Source of the DNA: an uncultured Caulobacterales bacterium
Lineage (GTDB): Bacteria; Pseudomonadota; Alphaproteobacteria; Caulobacterales; Caulobacteraceae
Length of the DNA: 64,000 nucleotides
Direction of reading: 5' to 3'
Assembly: GCA_903840435.1 (NCBI GenBank)
Contig: CAIMFV010000020.1
Coordinates: 1-64,000 of the forward strand
Shown here: in pieces, positions 40,412 through 50,433 of the stretch
Position numbering within the stretch: position 1 is the first letter of the stretch
Layout of the letters: every line of letters begins with the position of its first letter
Notes under the pieces: generated by a model
Seen by the model: only the letters and a program-made list of their open reading frames with translations
Database searches by the model: none
What the model was told of the DNA's origin: nothing
Position numbers and translations under genes: made by a program

Positions 40412-41554
40412 TCAAGGCTTCGCGTTCAAGCGCGCCGCCAAGGTTTCAGCCATGGCGATGAAGCGTTGTGAAATTGGATGCTGCGGGTCTGTGGCCACCA
40501 AAGGGCGGCCATCGTCGCAGGCTTGGCGCAGCGCTATGTCAATGGGCACCTCGCCCAAAAATGGCGTGCCGAGATCGTCGGCCGTGCGGCGGGCGCCGCC
40601 TTCGCCAAAGATCGGCACCTTCTCGCCTGTGCTCGGATCAACAAAATAGGCCATGTTTTCAATGACGCCCAAAATGGCGACGCCGGTTTTTTGAAACATG
40701 ACCGCCCCACGCCGCACGTCGATCAAGGCAATCTCTTGCGGTGTTGAGATCAGGACCGCACCGTCGAGGGAGAGCTTTTGGGCCAGGGTCAGTTGAATAT
40801 CGCCCGTGCCCGGTGGCAGGTCGATGATGAGGATGTCGAGCGGGGCCTCGGCTGAGCCCCAGGCCACATCATGAATGAGCTGGTTCAGCGCCGAGCTCGC
40901 CATGGGGCCACGCCAGATCATCGGCGCGCCTTCGTCGACAATGAAGCCAATCGACATGGTTTTTAGCCCAAAGGCTGCAATAGGTTCGAGCTTCTTGTCG
41001 GCATTGACCTTGGGATCGGCGTCGGAGCCCAACATTCGCGGGGCGGACGGGCCATAAATATCGGCGTCCAACAGGCCGACCGTCCAGCCGAGATGACGAA
41101 AGGCGCAGGCGAGCGACACTGCGGCGGTCGATTTTCCCACGCCGCCCTTGGCCGAGGCAATGGCCACAATATGTTTCACATGGGCGGGGTTTTCGCCCTT
41201 GGAGGGAGGACGGGCGGGTGTCATTCCGGCCTTGGCTTCGTCGCTCAGCCGCGCGCCTCGCCGGACGCGCACGGCGCCTTCTGGCGGGGTGTAGGGCGCG
41301 GGGTCCGCTTGCGAGGTCAAAACCACCTGGGCCCGTTCAATTCCCGGCAGGGCGGCTAAAAGCGTCTCAGCCGCCAAGCGTACAGGCTCATAGAGTGCAA
41401 TATCGCCTGCTCCGACTTCAATCATAAAGCCCGCCCGCGACGCCGAAAGCGCCAGCCCCTGGACGAGCCCCGCTGCAGCGAGACCCTGGCCGGACTTGGG
41501 ATCAACAATCTCATTCAGACGGTCGAGGACGTGCGCGCGATCAATCATAGCCAT
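40412..41554 (-). CDS. mrp: Iron-sulfur cluster carrier ATPase Mrp/ApbC
   Basis: Mrp-type P-loop ATPases bind and deliver Fe-S clusters. The 380-residue protein has an N-terminal MIP18/FeS-assembly-P domain (about 1-90), a variable linker and a deviant Walker A ASAKGGVGKSTAAV typical of the MinD/Mrp class. Further motifs are DADIYGPSAPRML, DLPPGTGDIQLTL and IENMAYF. The usual CPxC pair is replaced by a stretch without cysteines (AYFVDPSTGEKV), which is seen in some alphaproteobacterial members. It ends close to xerC, convergent. Confidence 0.93.
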   Translation of the reverse strand: MAMIDRAHVLDRLNEIVDPKSGQGLAAAGLVQGLALSASRAGFMIEVGAGDIALYEPVRLAAETLLAALPGIERAQVVLTSQADPAPYTPPEGAVRVRRGARLSDEAKAGMTPARPPSKGENPAHVKHIVAIASAKGGVGKSTAAVSLACAFRHLGWTVGLLDADIYGPSAPRMLGSDADPKVNADKKLEPIAAFGLKTMSIGFIVDEGAPMIWRGPMASSALNQLIHDVAWGSAEAPLDILIIDLPPGTGDIQLTLAQKLSLDGAVLISTPQEIALIDVRRGAVMFQKTGVAILGVIENMAYFVDPSTGEKVPIFGEGGARRTADDLGTPFLGEVPIDIALRQACDDGRPLVATDPQHPISQRFIAMAETLAARLNAKP

Positions 41555-41560
41555 GCCCGA

Positions 41561-42466
41561 TCATATGGTGGCGAACTCCTCGCGCCGGTAGCCTTGAAAA
41601 TAGAGGGCGGTCGTCAGGTCGCCGTAATAGATGGCAGCCTTCGCGCGCTCGGCGACAATCGGTTTGGCGCGATAGGCAAGTCCAAGACCAGCGGCTTCAA
41701 TCATCGCCAGATCATTGGCGCCGTCGCCAAGGGCAAGGGTCTGAGAAAGGTCCACTCCAAGCCCGTCCGCTTCCTCTTGCAAGGCGTGCAACTTGGCTTC
41801 CCGGCCAAGAATAGGCGCGACCACCTCGCCGGTCAGCGCTTCGCCATCGTCTTGCAGGCGATTACCGCGATGGGCGTGAAAGCCCGCCCGTTGCGCCACC
41901 CTTGAGGTGAAATACTCAAAGCCGCCGGAGACCAAGACAGCCCGCGCCTGGTGCTTGGCCATGGTCTTGACCAAGATTTCAGCGCCGGGATTAAGCTGAA
42001 CGCGGGTGTCGTAGCAGGCCCTTAAACTGGTGAGCGCCAGGCCACGCAGGCGGGCGACACGGGCTGTCAGAGCCGCTTCAAAATCAATTTCGCCACGCAT
42101 GGCCCGTTCAGTGATGGCGGCGATCTCGGTTTTCAGCCCGGCAAAGTCAGCCAATTCATCGAGGCATTCGCACCCGATAATGGTTGAATCCATATCGGCG
42201 ACCAACAGCGCCTTGCGCCGCCCGACGTCCCGCTGAACGCAACTGTCAACCGGTCTGCCGGATGTGGCGATGGTCACCGACGATCCGAGCTGTTCAATTC
42301 GGTGGGCAGTGGTATGAAATTCACACGCGTCAGGGCCAAGCGCCGACCACGACGTGACGTCTGGCGCATGACGACGAAGGTCCGCGCTGGCGGCCTCCAA
42401 TGCTGCAGGGTCTGGGCTCACCAGGGTGATGACAAAGCGGGGCGAAGACAGGGCGAAAGGCTCCAA
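41561..42466 (-). CDS. serB: Phosphoserine phosphatase
   Basis: SerB makes the last step of serine synthesis. The HAD-family core shows the nucleophile Asp in VADMDSTIIGCECLDELA, SGGFEYFTSRVAQ, the Lys region AKLHALQEEAD and GDGANDLAMIEAAGLGLAY. An ACT-like N-terminal part (FVITLVSPDPAAL) precedes it. I placed the start at TTG 42466 (LEPFALSSPRF), giving 301 residues; the frame is open to 42583, but that part lies under miaA. Even so the first codons overlap the divergent miaA by about 38 bp. mrp lies downstream after 6 bp. Confidence 0.93.
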   Translation of the reverse strand: MEPFALSSPRFVITLVSPDPAALEAASADLRRHAPDVTSWSALGPDACEFHTTAHRIEQLGSSVTIATSGRPVDSCVQRDVGRRKALLVADMDSTIIGCECLDELADFAGLKTEIAAITERAMRGEIDFEAALTARVARLRGLALTSLRACYDTRVQLNPGAEILVKTMAKHQARAVLVSGGFEYFTSRVAQRAGFHAHRGNRLQDDGEALTGEVVAPILGREAKLHALQEEADGLGVDLSQTLALGDGANDLAMIEAAGLGLAYRAKPIVAERAKAAIYYGDLTTALYFQGYRREEFATI

Positions 42467-43394
42467 AGATGAGGATGCGCCGGGGGTCTGGCTGATCGCC
42501 GGTCCGACCGCAAGTGGCAAATCGCATTTAGGCTTGGATCTGGCCAGAAGGTTCAACGGCGAAATCATCAATGCCGATTCCATTCAACTCTATCGCGATT
42601 TTGAAATCCTGACCGCCCGGCCCGGTCCGCAAGACCTGGCATCTGTACCGCACCATCTCTATGGGACCGTCGACGGCCAAGAGGCTTGGTCGGTTGGACG
42701 CTGGTTGCGCGAGACAGCCTCGCGGTTGGATGAGATCGCGACGCGCGGCAGGCGGGCCATTATTGTCGGCGGTACCGGTCTCTATTTTCTCGCATTGACG
42801 CGGGGGCTGTCGGACGCCCCATCCGCACCGCTGGAGGTGCGCGAGCGGGCCAAGGCCCAATTAGCAGAAGTGGGCGAGGCACGGTTTCGGCAGAGTCTGG
42901 CCGAGGTCGATCCTGAGGCGGCGGCGCGCATCTTGCCGGGCGACCGTCAGAGATTGACCCGGGCATGGGAGGTTTATCTGCATACGGGTAAGCCGCTCAC
43001 CGCATGGTGGGGGGAGGCGAGGCCCCTGCTGACTGCACCACCCGCCCTTGTGCTTGATCCCCCCCGAGACGCGCTCTATGCCCGCTGTGACGCACGCCTG
43101 CATGCCATGGTCGCGCAAGGGGTGTTGGCAGAAATTGAGGCTTGGCAGGCGCGTGGCCTTTCGCCGGACGCCCCGGTCTCGAAAGCTGTCGGGTTGCGTG
43201 AATTGGCTGAAGCGGTCGAAGGCCGCGTGACACTCTCGGACGCATTGGAGCTGGCGGCCCAGGCCACACGCCGCTACGCCAAGCGACAGGCGACCTGGTT
43301 TCGTCACCAAGCGCCAAGCTGGCCGAGACTGACCTGTCTTGATCCCGACGAACAGCTGGCAGAGGCGACGGCAATTTTGATGAGGACCGGATGA
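42429..43394 (+). CDS. miaA: tRNA dimethylallyltransferase MiaA
   Basis: MiaA adds the dimethylallyl group to A37 of tRNAs reading UNN codons. The 321-residue protein shows the P-loop IAGPTASGKSHLGLDLA, INADSIQLYRDFEI, GGTGLYFLALTRGL, and the C-terminal KAVGLRELAE and TRRYAKRQATWFRHQ. No start codon lies between ATG 42429 and the P-loop, so the start is nearly fixed. This forces an overlap with the 5' end of serB on the other strand. It shares ATGA with the next gene. Confidence 0.95.
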   Translation: MTKRGEDRAKGSKDEDAPGVWLIAGPTASGKSHLGLDLARRFNGEIINADSIQLYRDFEILTARPGPQDLASVPHHLYGTVDGQEAWSVGRWLRETASRLDEIATRGRRAIIVGGTGLYFLALTRGLSDAPSAPLEVRERAKAQLAEVGEARFRQSLAEVDPEAAARILPGDRQRLTRAWEVYLHTGKPLTAWWGEARPLLTAPPALVLDPPRDALYARCDARLHAMVAQGVLAEIEAWQARGLSPDAPVSKAVGLRELAEAVEGRVTLSDALELAAQATRRYAKRQATWFRHQAPSWPRLTCLDPDEQLAEATAILMRTG

Positions 43395-43957
43395 AAAAGA
43401 TCGAAACCGTGTTTCTGGCCGGACCCGATGCTTGGTCGCCTGACGCGGCGGAGGGACTCGCTGTCCGCGAAGATGTCTGTCAGGCCATGGGCTTTCGTGG
43501 CGTCTCGCCAAAACTGGGCGCTGGACTGGAGGAAGAGCAGCGGAGCGAGGTCACCGGTCGCCGTCTCTATGCCGACGCCTTGGCGCTTCTGCGCAGCGCC
43601 GATGCTCTGGTGGCCAATCTCACGCCGTGGCGGGGCCCCAACTGTGATCCGGCCACCGCCTATTTGATGGGTTTCGCCTCGGCCTTGAATAAGCCCGTCG
43701 CCGCCTATCTCAATGTTGCAGATGAAGAAGAGGCCGATCTGCGCTCGCGTGTCGAAGCCTGGTATGGCGCGGGGCCCGACGCGACAGGCCGCTGGCGGGA
43801 CGGGCAGGACTGTGAGGTCGAAGACTTCTACCTACCAGAAAATCTGCTGCTCTGGGCCGAGGCGCGCCGGTTCTACGTCATCGTCACACCCAACCCCATG
43901 AGTGACGTCCAGGGTCTACACCTGTGTCTTGAGGCGCTGAAACTCTATTCGGAGTAA
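43391..43957 (+). CDS. Nucleoside 2-deoxyribosyltransferase-like protein
   Basis: The 188-residue protein resembles the nucleoside 2-deoxyribosyltransferase family. It has a start motif TVFLAGPDAW, the segment SADALVANLTPWRGPNCDPATAYLMGFA (Asp and Glu-like site replaced in part) and a Rossmann-like build. These enzymes exchange or hydrolyse the base of (deoxy)nucleosides or nucleotides. The family's catalytic Glu is usually in a G-x-x-x-E-x-G context; here the match is ATAYLMGFA, so catalysis is doubtful. The start overlaps the miaA stop (ATGA), so it is co-translated with a tRNA modification gene. Confidence 0.72.
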   Translation: MKKIETVFLAGPDAWSPDAAEGLAVREDVCQAMGFRGVSPKLGAGLEEEQRSEVTGRRLYADALALLRSADALVANLTPWRGPNCDPATAYLMGFASALNKPVAAYLNVADEEEADLRSRVEAWYGAGPDATGRWRDGQDCEVEDFYLPENLLLWAEARRFYVIVTPNPMSDVQGLHLCLEALKLYSE

Positions 43958-44776
43958 TTAGCCCTCGTCCCAGCCCAACGCCGTTTCGCCCCGTGCGAGC
44001 GCCTTGGCGTGCGCAGTGTCGCCGTCTGGGTCGCGGGTACGTAAGACGAGGGCAGGCAGCAGCACCAAGGGCGCTTTGCCGGTCTTCACGGCCCGCACCA
44101 GCACCCGCTTGGCCGGGGCGTCCGCGAAAGGCTGGATCGGGCGGATGCGAAACGAGCCTGCTTTGGTGGAAAGGAGGCTCAAAATGTCGGCGAGCCGGTC
44201 GGCGCGGTGAATTAGGGTGATCCGCCCCCCCTCCTTGACCGCCTTTAACAAGAAGTGCGTCCACACCTCAAGGCCGCCTTCGGCAATCCAGGCGTCTCGC
44301 CTTGCCGGATGCGGGGCGCGAAGGGTGCTCTCATCATCGAAATAGGGTGGATTGGCAAAGGCCGCGTCAAACGGCGCGAGCCCTAAACTCGAAAACGGGT
44401 TTCGGATATCGAGCGACCTGACCTGCACGCGCGCGCTGAGCTGATTGGCGAGGATGTTCTGTTGTGCCAGCGCCAGTGCGTCAGGCGCACGTTCAACGCC
44501 GATCAGTTGGGTTTCTGGATAACGCACAGCCGCTTGCAACAGGGCAGCCCCAACGCCGCACCCGGCTTCAAGCGCCCGCTCTCCAGCTTGGAGCCCGAGC
44601 GATGAGGCCAGGAGTGTCGCGTCGAGGCCAGCGCGATAGCCGACCTTGGGCTGTAGCAAATGCACGCGCCCGCCCATGGCGGCGGTTTCCTGCACGTCCG
44701 AGAAAGTGTGGGCGTCGGGGGCGTCTGAGGCGGTGGTTTCAGGCTCCGACGAAGAATTTTGCATTTTCATCGCCAT
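43958..44776 (-). CDS. tRNA1(Val) A37 N6-methyltransferase-like enzyme (TrmN6/YfiC family)
   Basis: The 272-residue protein is a class I methyltransferase with motif I ERALEAGCGVGAALLQAA and the amino-methylation signature NPPY in FDAAFANPPYF, typical for enzymes that methylate adenine N6. The N-terminal LLQPKVGYRAGLDATLLA fits the TrmN6 (YfiC) group. It faces the deoxyribosyltransferase-like gene end to end and is divergent from the polyprenyl synthase gene, a pairing common in alphaproteobacteria. Confidence 0.85.
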   Translation of the reverse strand: MAMKMQNSSSEPETTASDAPDAHTFSDVQETAAMGGRVHLLQPKVGYRAGLDATLLASSLGLQAGERALEAGCGVGAALLQAAVRYPETQLIGVERAPDALALAQQNILANQLSARVQVRSLDIRNPFSSLGLAPFDAAFANPPYFDDESTLRAPHPARRDAWIAEGGLEVWTHFLLKAVKEGGRITLIHRADRLADILSLLSTKAGSFRIRPIQPFADAPAKRVLVRAVKTGKAPLVLLPALVLRTRDPDGDTAHAKALARGETALGWDEG

Positions 44777-44901
44777 TTCGACCGCTTGACCCTAACTCGT
44801 CTCGACACCATTGTGCCGCGCAACTATTGCACTGCGCCAGAGCCAATGTCATGGCGCTCGGCGAGCACAGCGTCGCGCCGCAGTAGGCTGGCGAAAGAGA
44901 G

Positions 44902-45918
44902 ATGGGTTTGAGCACAGTGGACGCGCCTGTCGCCCCGAAGGCTGGGGGCATTGATCTCCTCCTGCACCTCGGCGCGGCCGACATGGTGGCGGTTGACGCG
45001 CTTGTGCGTGAACGGATGCAAAGCGATGTGCCGCTGATCCCGGCACTAGCCGAACATCTGATCGCGGCGGGCGGCAAGCGTTTGCGGCCGCTTTTGACCG
45101 TTGCGGCGGCAAGGCTGTGTGGCCAAGGCCTACCCAATGCCCGCAAGCTCGCCGCCGCCGTGGAGTTCATTCACACGGCGACCTTGCTGCATGATGATGT
45201 GGTCGATGGGTCGTCCTTGCGGCGCGGCAAGGTGGCCGCCCACCTGATTTGGGGCGGCGCCTCAAGCGTGCTGGTCGGAGATTTTCTGTTCAGCCGCGCC
45301 TTTGAATTGATGGTTGAGACCGGCTCCTTGCGCGCGCTCAATATCCTCGCCACCGCAAGCCGGGTGATTTCGGAGGGTGAGGTTTTACAACTGACTCGCT
45401 CTCATGACTTAAATCTCGATCAGAAGGTCTATCTTGAGATCATCTCGGCCAAGACCGCAGAATTGTTCGCCGCGGCGGCCGAAGCTGGCGCGGTGGCGGC
45501 AAATGCGAGCGAGGTCGAAGTCGCAGCGCTACGGAGTTTTGGCCAGAAGCTAGGCTTAGCTTTCCAACTTGCCGATGACGCGCTCGATTACGGGGGCGTG
45601 ACGGCGGCGCTGGGCAAAAATGCTGGTGACGATTTCGCCGAAGGGAAGGCGACCTTGCCGCTGCTCCTCGCCGTGCATCGTGCGTCGGGTGAAGATGCGG
45701 CGTTTTGGGCCCGCACCGTGGGCGAGCGACGCCAGGAGGAGGGGGACTTCGCCCGGGCGCGCGGCCTTGTCTTGGCCACCGGGGCGCTGCAAGCCACAGT
45801 TGATCTTGCCCAAACCTATGCGAACGAGGCGAAAGCGGCTCTCACGGTATTTTCACAAGGGCCTTGGCGTGCCGCACTCGAAGCAGCGGCGGATTTTTCG
45901 GTTAGCCGGACCGCTTGA
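44902..45918 (+). CDS. Long-chain polyprenyl diphosphate synthase
   Basis: The 338-residue trans-prenyltransferase should build the octa- to decaprenyl side chain of ubiquinone. It has the two Asp-rich motifs: LLHDDVVDGSSLRRG (FARM-type DDxxD) and LADDALDYGG (SARM). Chain length cannot be read reliably; decaprenyl (DdsA/IspB type) is usual in alphaproteobacteria. Start ATG 44902 follows a purine-rich GAAAGAGA. Its 3' end overlaps the convergent glycosyltransferase gene by 17 bp. Confidence 0.92.
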   Translation: MGLSTVDAPVAPKAGGIDLLLHLGAADMVAVDALVRERMQSDVPLIPALAEHLIAAGGKRLRPLLTVAAARLCGQGLPNARKLAAAVEFIHTATLLHDDVVDGSSLRRGKVAAHLIWGGASSVLVGDFLFSRAFELMVETGSLRALNILATASRVISEGEVLQLTRSHDLNLDQKVYLEIISAKTAELFAAAAEAGAVAANASEVEVAALRSFGQKLGLAFQLADDALDYGGVTAALGKNAGDDFAEGKATLPLLLAVHRASGEDAAFWARTVGERRQEEGDFARARGLVLATGALQATVDLAQTYANEAKAALTVFSQGPWRAALEAAADFSVSRTA

Positions 45919-46930
45919 CCTGACGGTCGGTCCACAGCCAACTGGCGATGCTGCAGGCGAGCGCTATCGCAAACAAAAGCGCGTGGAACCGAACCGGTGT
46001 GGCCAACATGACCAAGCCAGTGGTCCCGGCTAACATCATCATCCGCCAGGTGCGTAGAGCAACCCGCGCATGGCTGCGGGGCTTGGCCAATAGCCAGCGC
46101 TGAAAAAGGTGTTCGCGATGGGCGTCAAGCAGGCTCAAGCCCCGTCGCGCGCGGGACAACAGGGTGAGGAAAACGTCAGTCAGCAGCGGCAATAGGGCCA
46201 GGGGTCCAAACCAAACGCTGAGCCCAGCCTCGCCACTCGGACCTGCCCCCACCAAGACGAGGCCTGCGAAAAGCCCGCCCGAGAACAGTGCTCCGCAATC
46301 CCCTTGAAATATCCGCCCACCCGGGAGGTTCCAGGGTAAAAAGCCTGCTCCGGCTGCGGCGGCGATGAAGCTGAGCGCGGCTATGGGTCGCTCGCCGCTG
46401 TGGACTGCCGCGAGGCCAAGGGCAATCTCGGCGATCATCAGCGCGCCGGCGGCCAGGCCATTGACGCCGTCCATAAAGTTGACGGCGTTGATCGCCACCA
46501 CAATCCAAAGTGCTGAGCCCAGGACGCCGCCGACGGGCCCAAGGTCTAGGCCGCCAAATGGCGTGGACAAGGACTCCACTCGGACGACGAAAGCGCAAAA
46601 GATCAGCGCCGCCAAGGCTTGGAGCGCCAGCTTCGCCTTGGCCGGAACGCCGAACATGTCGTCGACCAGACCCAGGACCCCGAAAAGGCTCGCCAGAATC
46701 AACGGGGCCGCGAGGCGCTTTTCGACGAGGGACGGAAAAAAGACCGCTGTGAGGATGACGCCAAGCCCAACGGCCAGCAGGATCGCCACGCCGCCGCTGG
46801 TCGGTGTCGGGCGGCTATGCAGCCCCCGGTCTTTCGGCGGGTCACACGGCGCCGACAGGGTCCCAAGTCCCGTCGCAGTTGCGGCGACCGCGCCGATTGA
46901 GGCGGCAAGTAACAGCGGACCAAGCGCCAT
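45902..46930 (-). CDS. WecA/MraY-like glycosyl-1-phosphate transferase
   Basis: This 342-residue protein has ten or so membrane helices and the marks of family 4 polyprenyl-phosphate transferases: the SRPTPTSGGVAIL start, LVDDMFGVP (Mg-binding Asp pair), NAVNFMDGVNGLA and FQGDCGALFSGGL, and a late HREHLFQR. It probably moves a sugar-1-phosphate to undecaprenyl phosphate for O-antigen or other glycans. MraY itself is unlikely because the dcw neighbours are absent. It is downstream of the aminotransferase, same strand, 16 bp. Confidence 0.87.
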   Translation of the reverse strand: MALGPLLLAASIGAVAATATGLGTLSAPCDPPKDRGLHSRPTPTSGGVAILLAVGLGVILTAVFFPSLVEKRLAAPLILASLFGVLGLVDDMFGVPAKAKLALQALAALIFCAFVVRVESLSTPFGGLDLGPVGGVLGSALWIVVAINAVNFMDGVNGLAAGALMIAEIALGLAAVHSGERPIAALSFIAAAAGAGFLPWNLPGGRIFQGDCGALFSGGLFAGLVLVGAGPSGEAGLSVWFGPLALLPLLTDVFLTLLSRARRGLSLLDAHREHLFQRWLLAKPRSHARVALRTWRMMMLAGTTGLVMLATPVRFHALLFAIALACSIASWLWTDRQVKRSG

Positions 46931-46946
46931 GTCGACCTGTCAGGGT

Positions 46947-48233
<1,287 letters not shown>

Positions 48234-48252
48234 CTAGACTTTTGGGACAGTT

Positions 48253-48272
48253 CGGGAAAGTCGCTTTTCCCG
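48253..48272. other. Inverted repeat between hypothetical gene and aspC
   Basis: CGGGAAA (48253-48259) and TTTCCCG (48266-48272) form a 7-bp stem with a 6-nt loop. On the minus strand, the direction of both flanking genes, no T-run follows, so it is not a clear terminator. It could be an operator or a weak processing signal. Confidence 0.35.
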
Positions 48273-48280
48273 ACGATCGG

Positions 48281-49135
48281 TCAGCGTGGCGTACCGGTCA
48301 CGGTCTCAGGTGCTTCCGTCCCCGGGCGAGACCGCATCATCTCGCTCAGAATATCCGAATTGGCCAATAGCCGTTTCGCGGCGGTTTCACACCGGGCGGG
48401 CAACTCCCATCCCAACCAACTCCACATGCGGTCGGTCGGGGGGGCGCTGCGAACGGGGATCCACATTCTCAAGCCCTGATCCTTGGCCGCCTCACCCCGG
48501 GCGAATTGGGCGCCCGCATTGGTCTGGTCGAACGCTTGGCGCGCCTTGGTGTAGAGGGACAAATAGTCGCGGCCTGCCGCCAACTGCTCGGCGTCAAGCT
48601 TGGCGTTCGATTTCGCCTCATCACCCTGTTCGAGGGCGTCGAGTTGCGGTTTGACCAGTTCATAGAGCGCCATGTGGCCGCTGAGCGCGCCTTGGCACCA
48701 ACTGACAAGGCCATAATCGTCCTGAGGCGCCCCGCTTGGAATGTTGGAGGGGTCGTCTTCGGCGCGGGCGGCTGGCGCTGGAGTTGGAGGCGTTTGCGGT
48801 TGAGCGTCTGCGACAGCACCGGTCGATTCGGCAACCGCAGGCACAGCATCGCCAAGGCCCTTCGACGTCCTCTCCATCGTGTCAGCAACCGGCGGAGACG
48901 AGGAAGCAGCGGGCTCGGCGGAGGGTGGTGCGGCCGTGGCGACTTGGGGCTTGGAATGTGCCCGCAAGGCCTTGGCTTGCAGCTTTGAGGTGGGGTGTTT
49001 GGCGCGCGGTTTGGGGAGGACCCCCTTGGTCCGCACCGTCGCCGCAGGGCTGGGGAGGTCGATGCTCTCTTCGTCGCGCAAACGCGGAGGCGCATCGGAC
49101 ATGGCAAGGACTGCCGCGACAATCACAAACATCAA
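48281..49135 (-). CDS. Hypothetical secreted or membrane-anchored protein
   Basis: I do not recognise this 284-residue protein by name. It starts with a short hydrophobic segment (MMFVIVAAVLAM) that could be an anchor or signal. A low-complexity Ala/Pro/Ser-rich region follows (about 30-135), then a compact C-terminal domain from about residue 140: DDYGLVSWCQGALSGHMALY, then an acidic helix and WSWLGWELPARCETAAKRLL with two Cys. The C-terminal domain looks like a conserved alphaproteobacterial periplasmic domain of unknown role. It lies upstream of aspC on the same strand and is divergent from the DnaJ-like gene. Confidence 0.6.
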   Translation of the reverse strand: MMFVIVAAVLAMSDAPPRLRDEESIDLPSPAATVRTKGVLPKPRAKHPTSKLQAKALRAHSKPQVATAAPPSAEPAASSSPPVADTMERTSKGLGDAVPAVAESTGAVADAQPQTPPTPAPAARAEDDPSNIPSGAPQDDYGLVSWCQGALSGHMALYELVKPQLDALEQGDEAKSNAKLDAEQLAAGRDYLSLYTKARQAFDQTNAGAQFARGEAAKDQGLRMWIPVRSAPPTDRMWSWLGWELPARCETAAKRLLANSDILSEMMRSRPGTEAPETVTGTPR

Positions 49136-49211
49136 TGGGGTCTGTCCCGAAGCAAAGGTGACGGCGAATTCATTTGCCCGCCTGTCTCCCCAGTCCTAAT
49201 AATAAAATCCA

Positions 49212-49958
49212 ATGGCATTGCTAGACCCCATCGCCAAGCTTTTCCAGCCCAAGGCTGAAAAGGACATCACGTCGCAGGCTGTTGCAGGCGCGGACGGTGC
49301 GCTTGTTTCTGCGACTGAAAATGATTGCGAGCGCCAGGGGCAAATTTGGCAAGACGGCGCCTATTCCACAGCCGTGACCGCCCTGAGCGCCAAATTAGCC
49401 CGCGCGGAAGGGCCGCAACGCCCCAACGAGTTCGAGGCCTTCGCGGCCATTTTTGCACCGCGCCCCGCTGCGGAGGCCGATATTCGGCGCCTCTACCGCT
49501 TGGCCCGGCAAACGACGCTTGGCTATGAAGGTTACGCGCACAAGCTGGCGGTCCGATATGGACGCTGTCCGGTGGTGCTCGAACGGGTGTTGGATGGCCT
49601 TTATCGGCTAGCCTTGGCCGACGGGGTTGTCAGTGAACGGGAAACGGCCTTTCTCGACTCAGTCGCCGCGGCCCTTGGCTTGCCAATGGAAACCGCCCGC
49701 TCGGTTCGCGCGAGGCGATTAGGCATTCTCGACGACGACCCTTATCGCGTGCTGGCTGTTGATCCTACGGCGTCGGATGAATTGGTGCGCGCGGCGTGGC
49801 GCAAAGCCTTGGTCGAATCCCATCCTGACCGCGCCATTGCGCGGGGTCTGCCTGCCCACCTCGTGGCCCGGGCCCAGGCTCAGGCTCAGGCCATAAATGC
49901 GGCCTTTGATCGGGTGATGAGCGAGCGACGGGGTGGCCTTGCAACTGGACCCGCCTAA
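49212..49958 (+). CDS. TerB/DjlA-like co-chaperone with a C-terminal J domain
   Basis: The 248-residue protein has a TerB-like helical region in the middle (VVLERVLDGLYRLALADGVV onward, about 115-165) and a J domain at the C-terminus (DDPYRVLAVDPTASDELVRA, then HPDR in SHPDRAIARG). This resembles DjlA without its membrane anchor. The HPD tripeptide is intact, so it should stimulate a DnaK ATPase. The first 60 residues show no known domain. It is transcribed toward a small membrane protein and an AmpD gene. Confidence 0.82.
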   Translation: MALLDPIAKLFQPKAEKDITSQAVAGADGALVSATENDCERQGQIWQDGAYSTAVTALSAKLARAEGPQRPNEFEAFAAIFAPRPAAEADIRRLYRLARQTTLGYEGYAHKLAVRYGRCPVVLERVLDGLYRLALADGVVSERETAFLDSVAAALGLPMETARSVRARRLGILDDDPYRVLAVDPTASDELVRAAWRKALVESHPDRAIARGLPAHLVARAQAQAQAINAAFDRVMSERRGGLATGPA

Positions 49959-50069
49959 TCCTGCATCAGAACGATAAAAATTAACGAGTTTGCGCTCTCA
50001 TCAGTTGACCTGCTCGTCACTGGCCCCAATGTGAGATTCAAGAGCCCAAACCTAATCAAGGTGTTCGCC

Positions 50070-50375
50070 ATGACCCATCTGGCTGATACGCAGGCTGTTG
50101 CAAGCGCGACGCGGGGCAGGGGCGTGCTCGGCGCGCTGCGGAGCACCGCCAATATGGGCCTTGCCCTGGCAGCGGGCGCGATCGGCGTGGCGCTGACCTT
50201 GGTGGTTGCCACCTTTCTTGCGCTGCTGACAATTCTGGCCAGCGCCTTTCTGGCCCTCTTTAGTCTGGCTTATCGCCTCAGAGCGCCGATGCGTCGGGCT
50301 GACCCGAGCCTGATCGAAGCCCGCAAGATCGGTCATGCATGGGTCGCTTATGGATTTGATCGTCCGCATCCCTAA
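50070..50375 (+). CDS. Small hypothetical membrane protein
   Basis: The 101-residue product has a long hydrophobic stretch from about residue 30 to 65 (LALAAGAIGVALTLVVATFL onward), enough for two membrane helices with little loop between. A basic tail follows, then a conserved-looking end (IGHAWVAYGFDRPHP). I used ATG 50070; the frame is open to 50031. No family recognised. It sits between the J-domain gene and the amidase gene on the same strand. Confidence 0.55.
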   Translation: MTHLADTQAVASATRGRGVLGALRSTANMGLALAAGAIGVALTLVVATFLALLTILASAFLALFSLAYRLRAPMRRADPSLIEARKIGHAWVAYGFDRPHP

Positions 50376-50433
50376 GCTAAGCTGAACGGGCGCGCCCGTC
50401 CCGGCGCACGCGGTTTCAAGCGCTCAAGGCCCA

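Noticed and set aside
42467-42583. Longer serB start
   Set aside because: The added residues are antisense to the miaA P-loop region and do not look like a protein start; TTG 42466 suffices.
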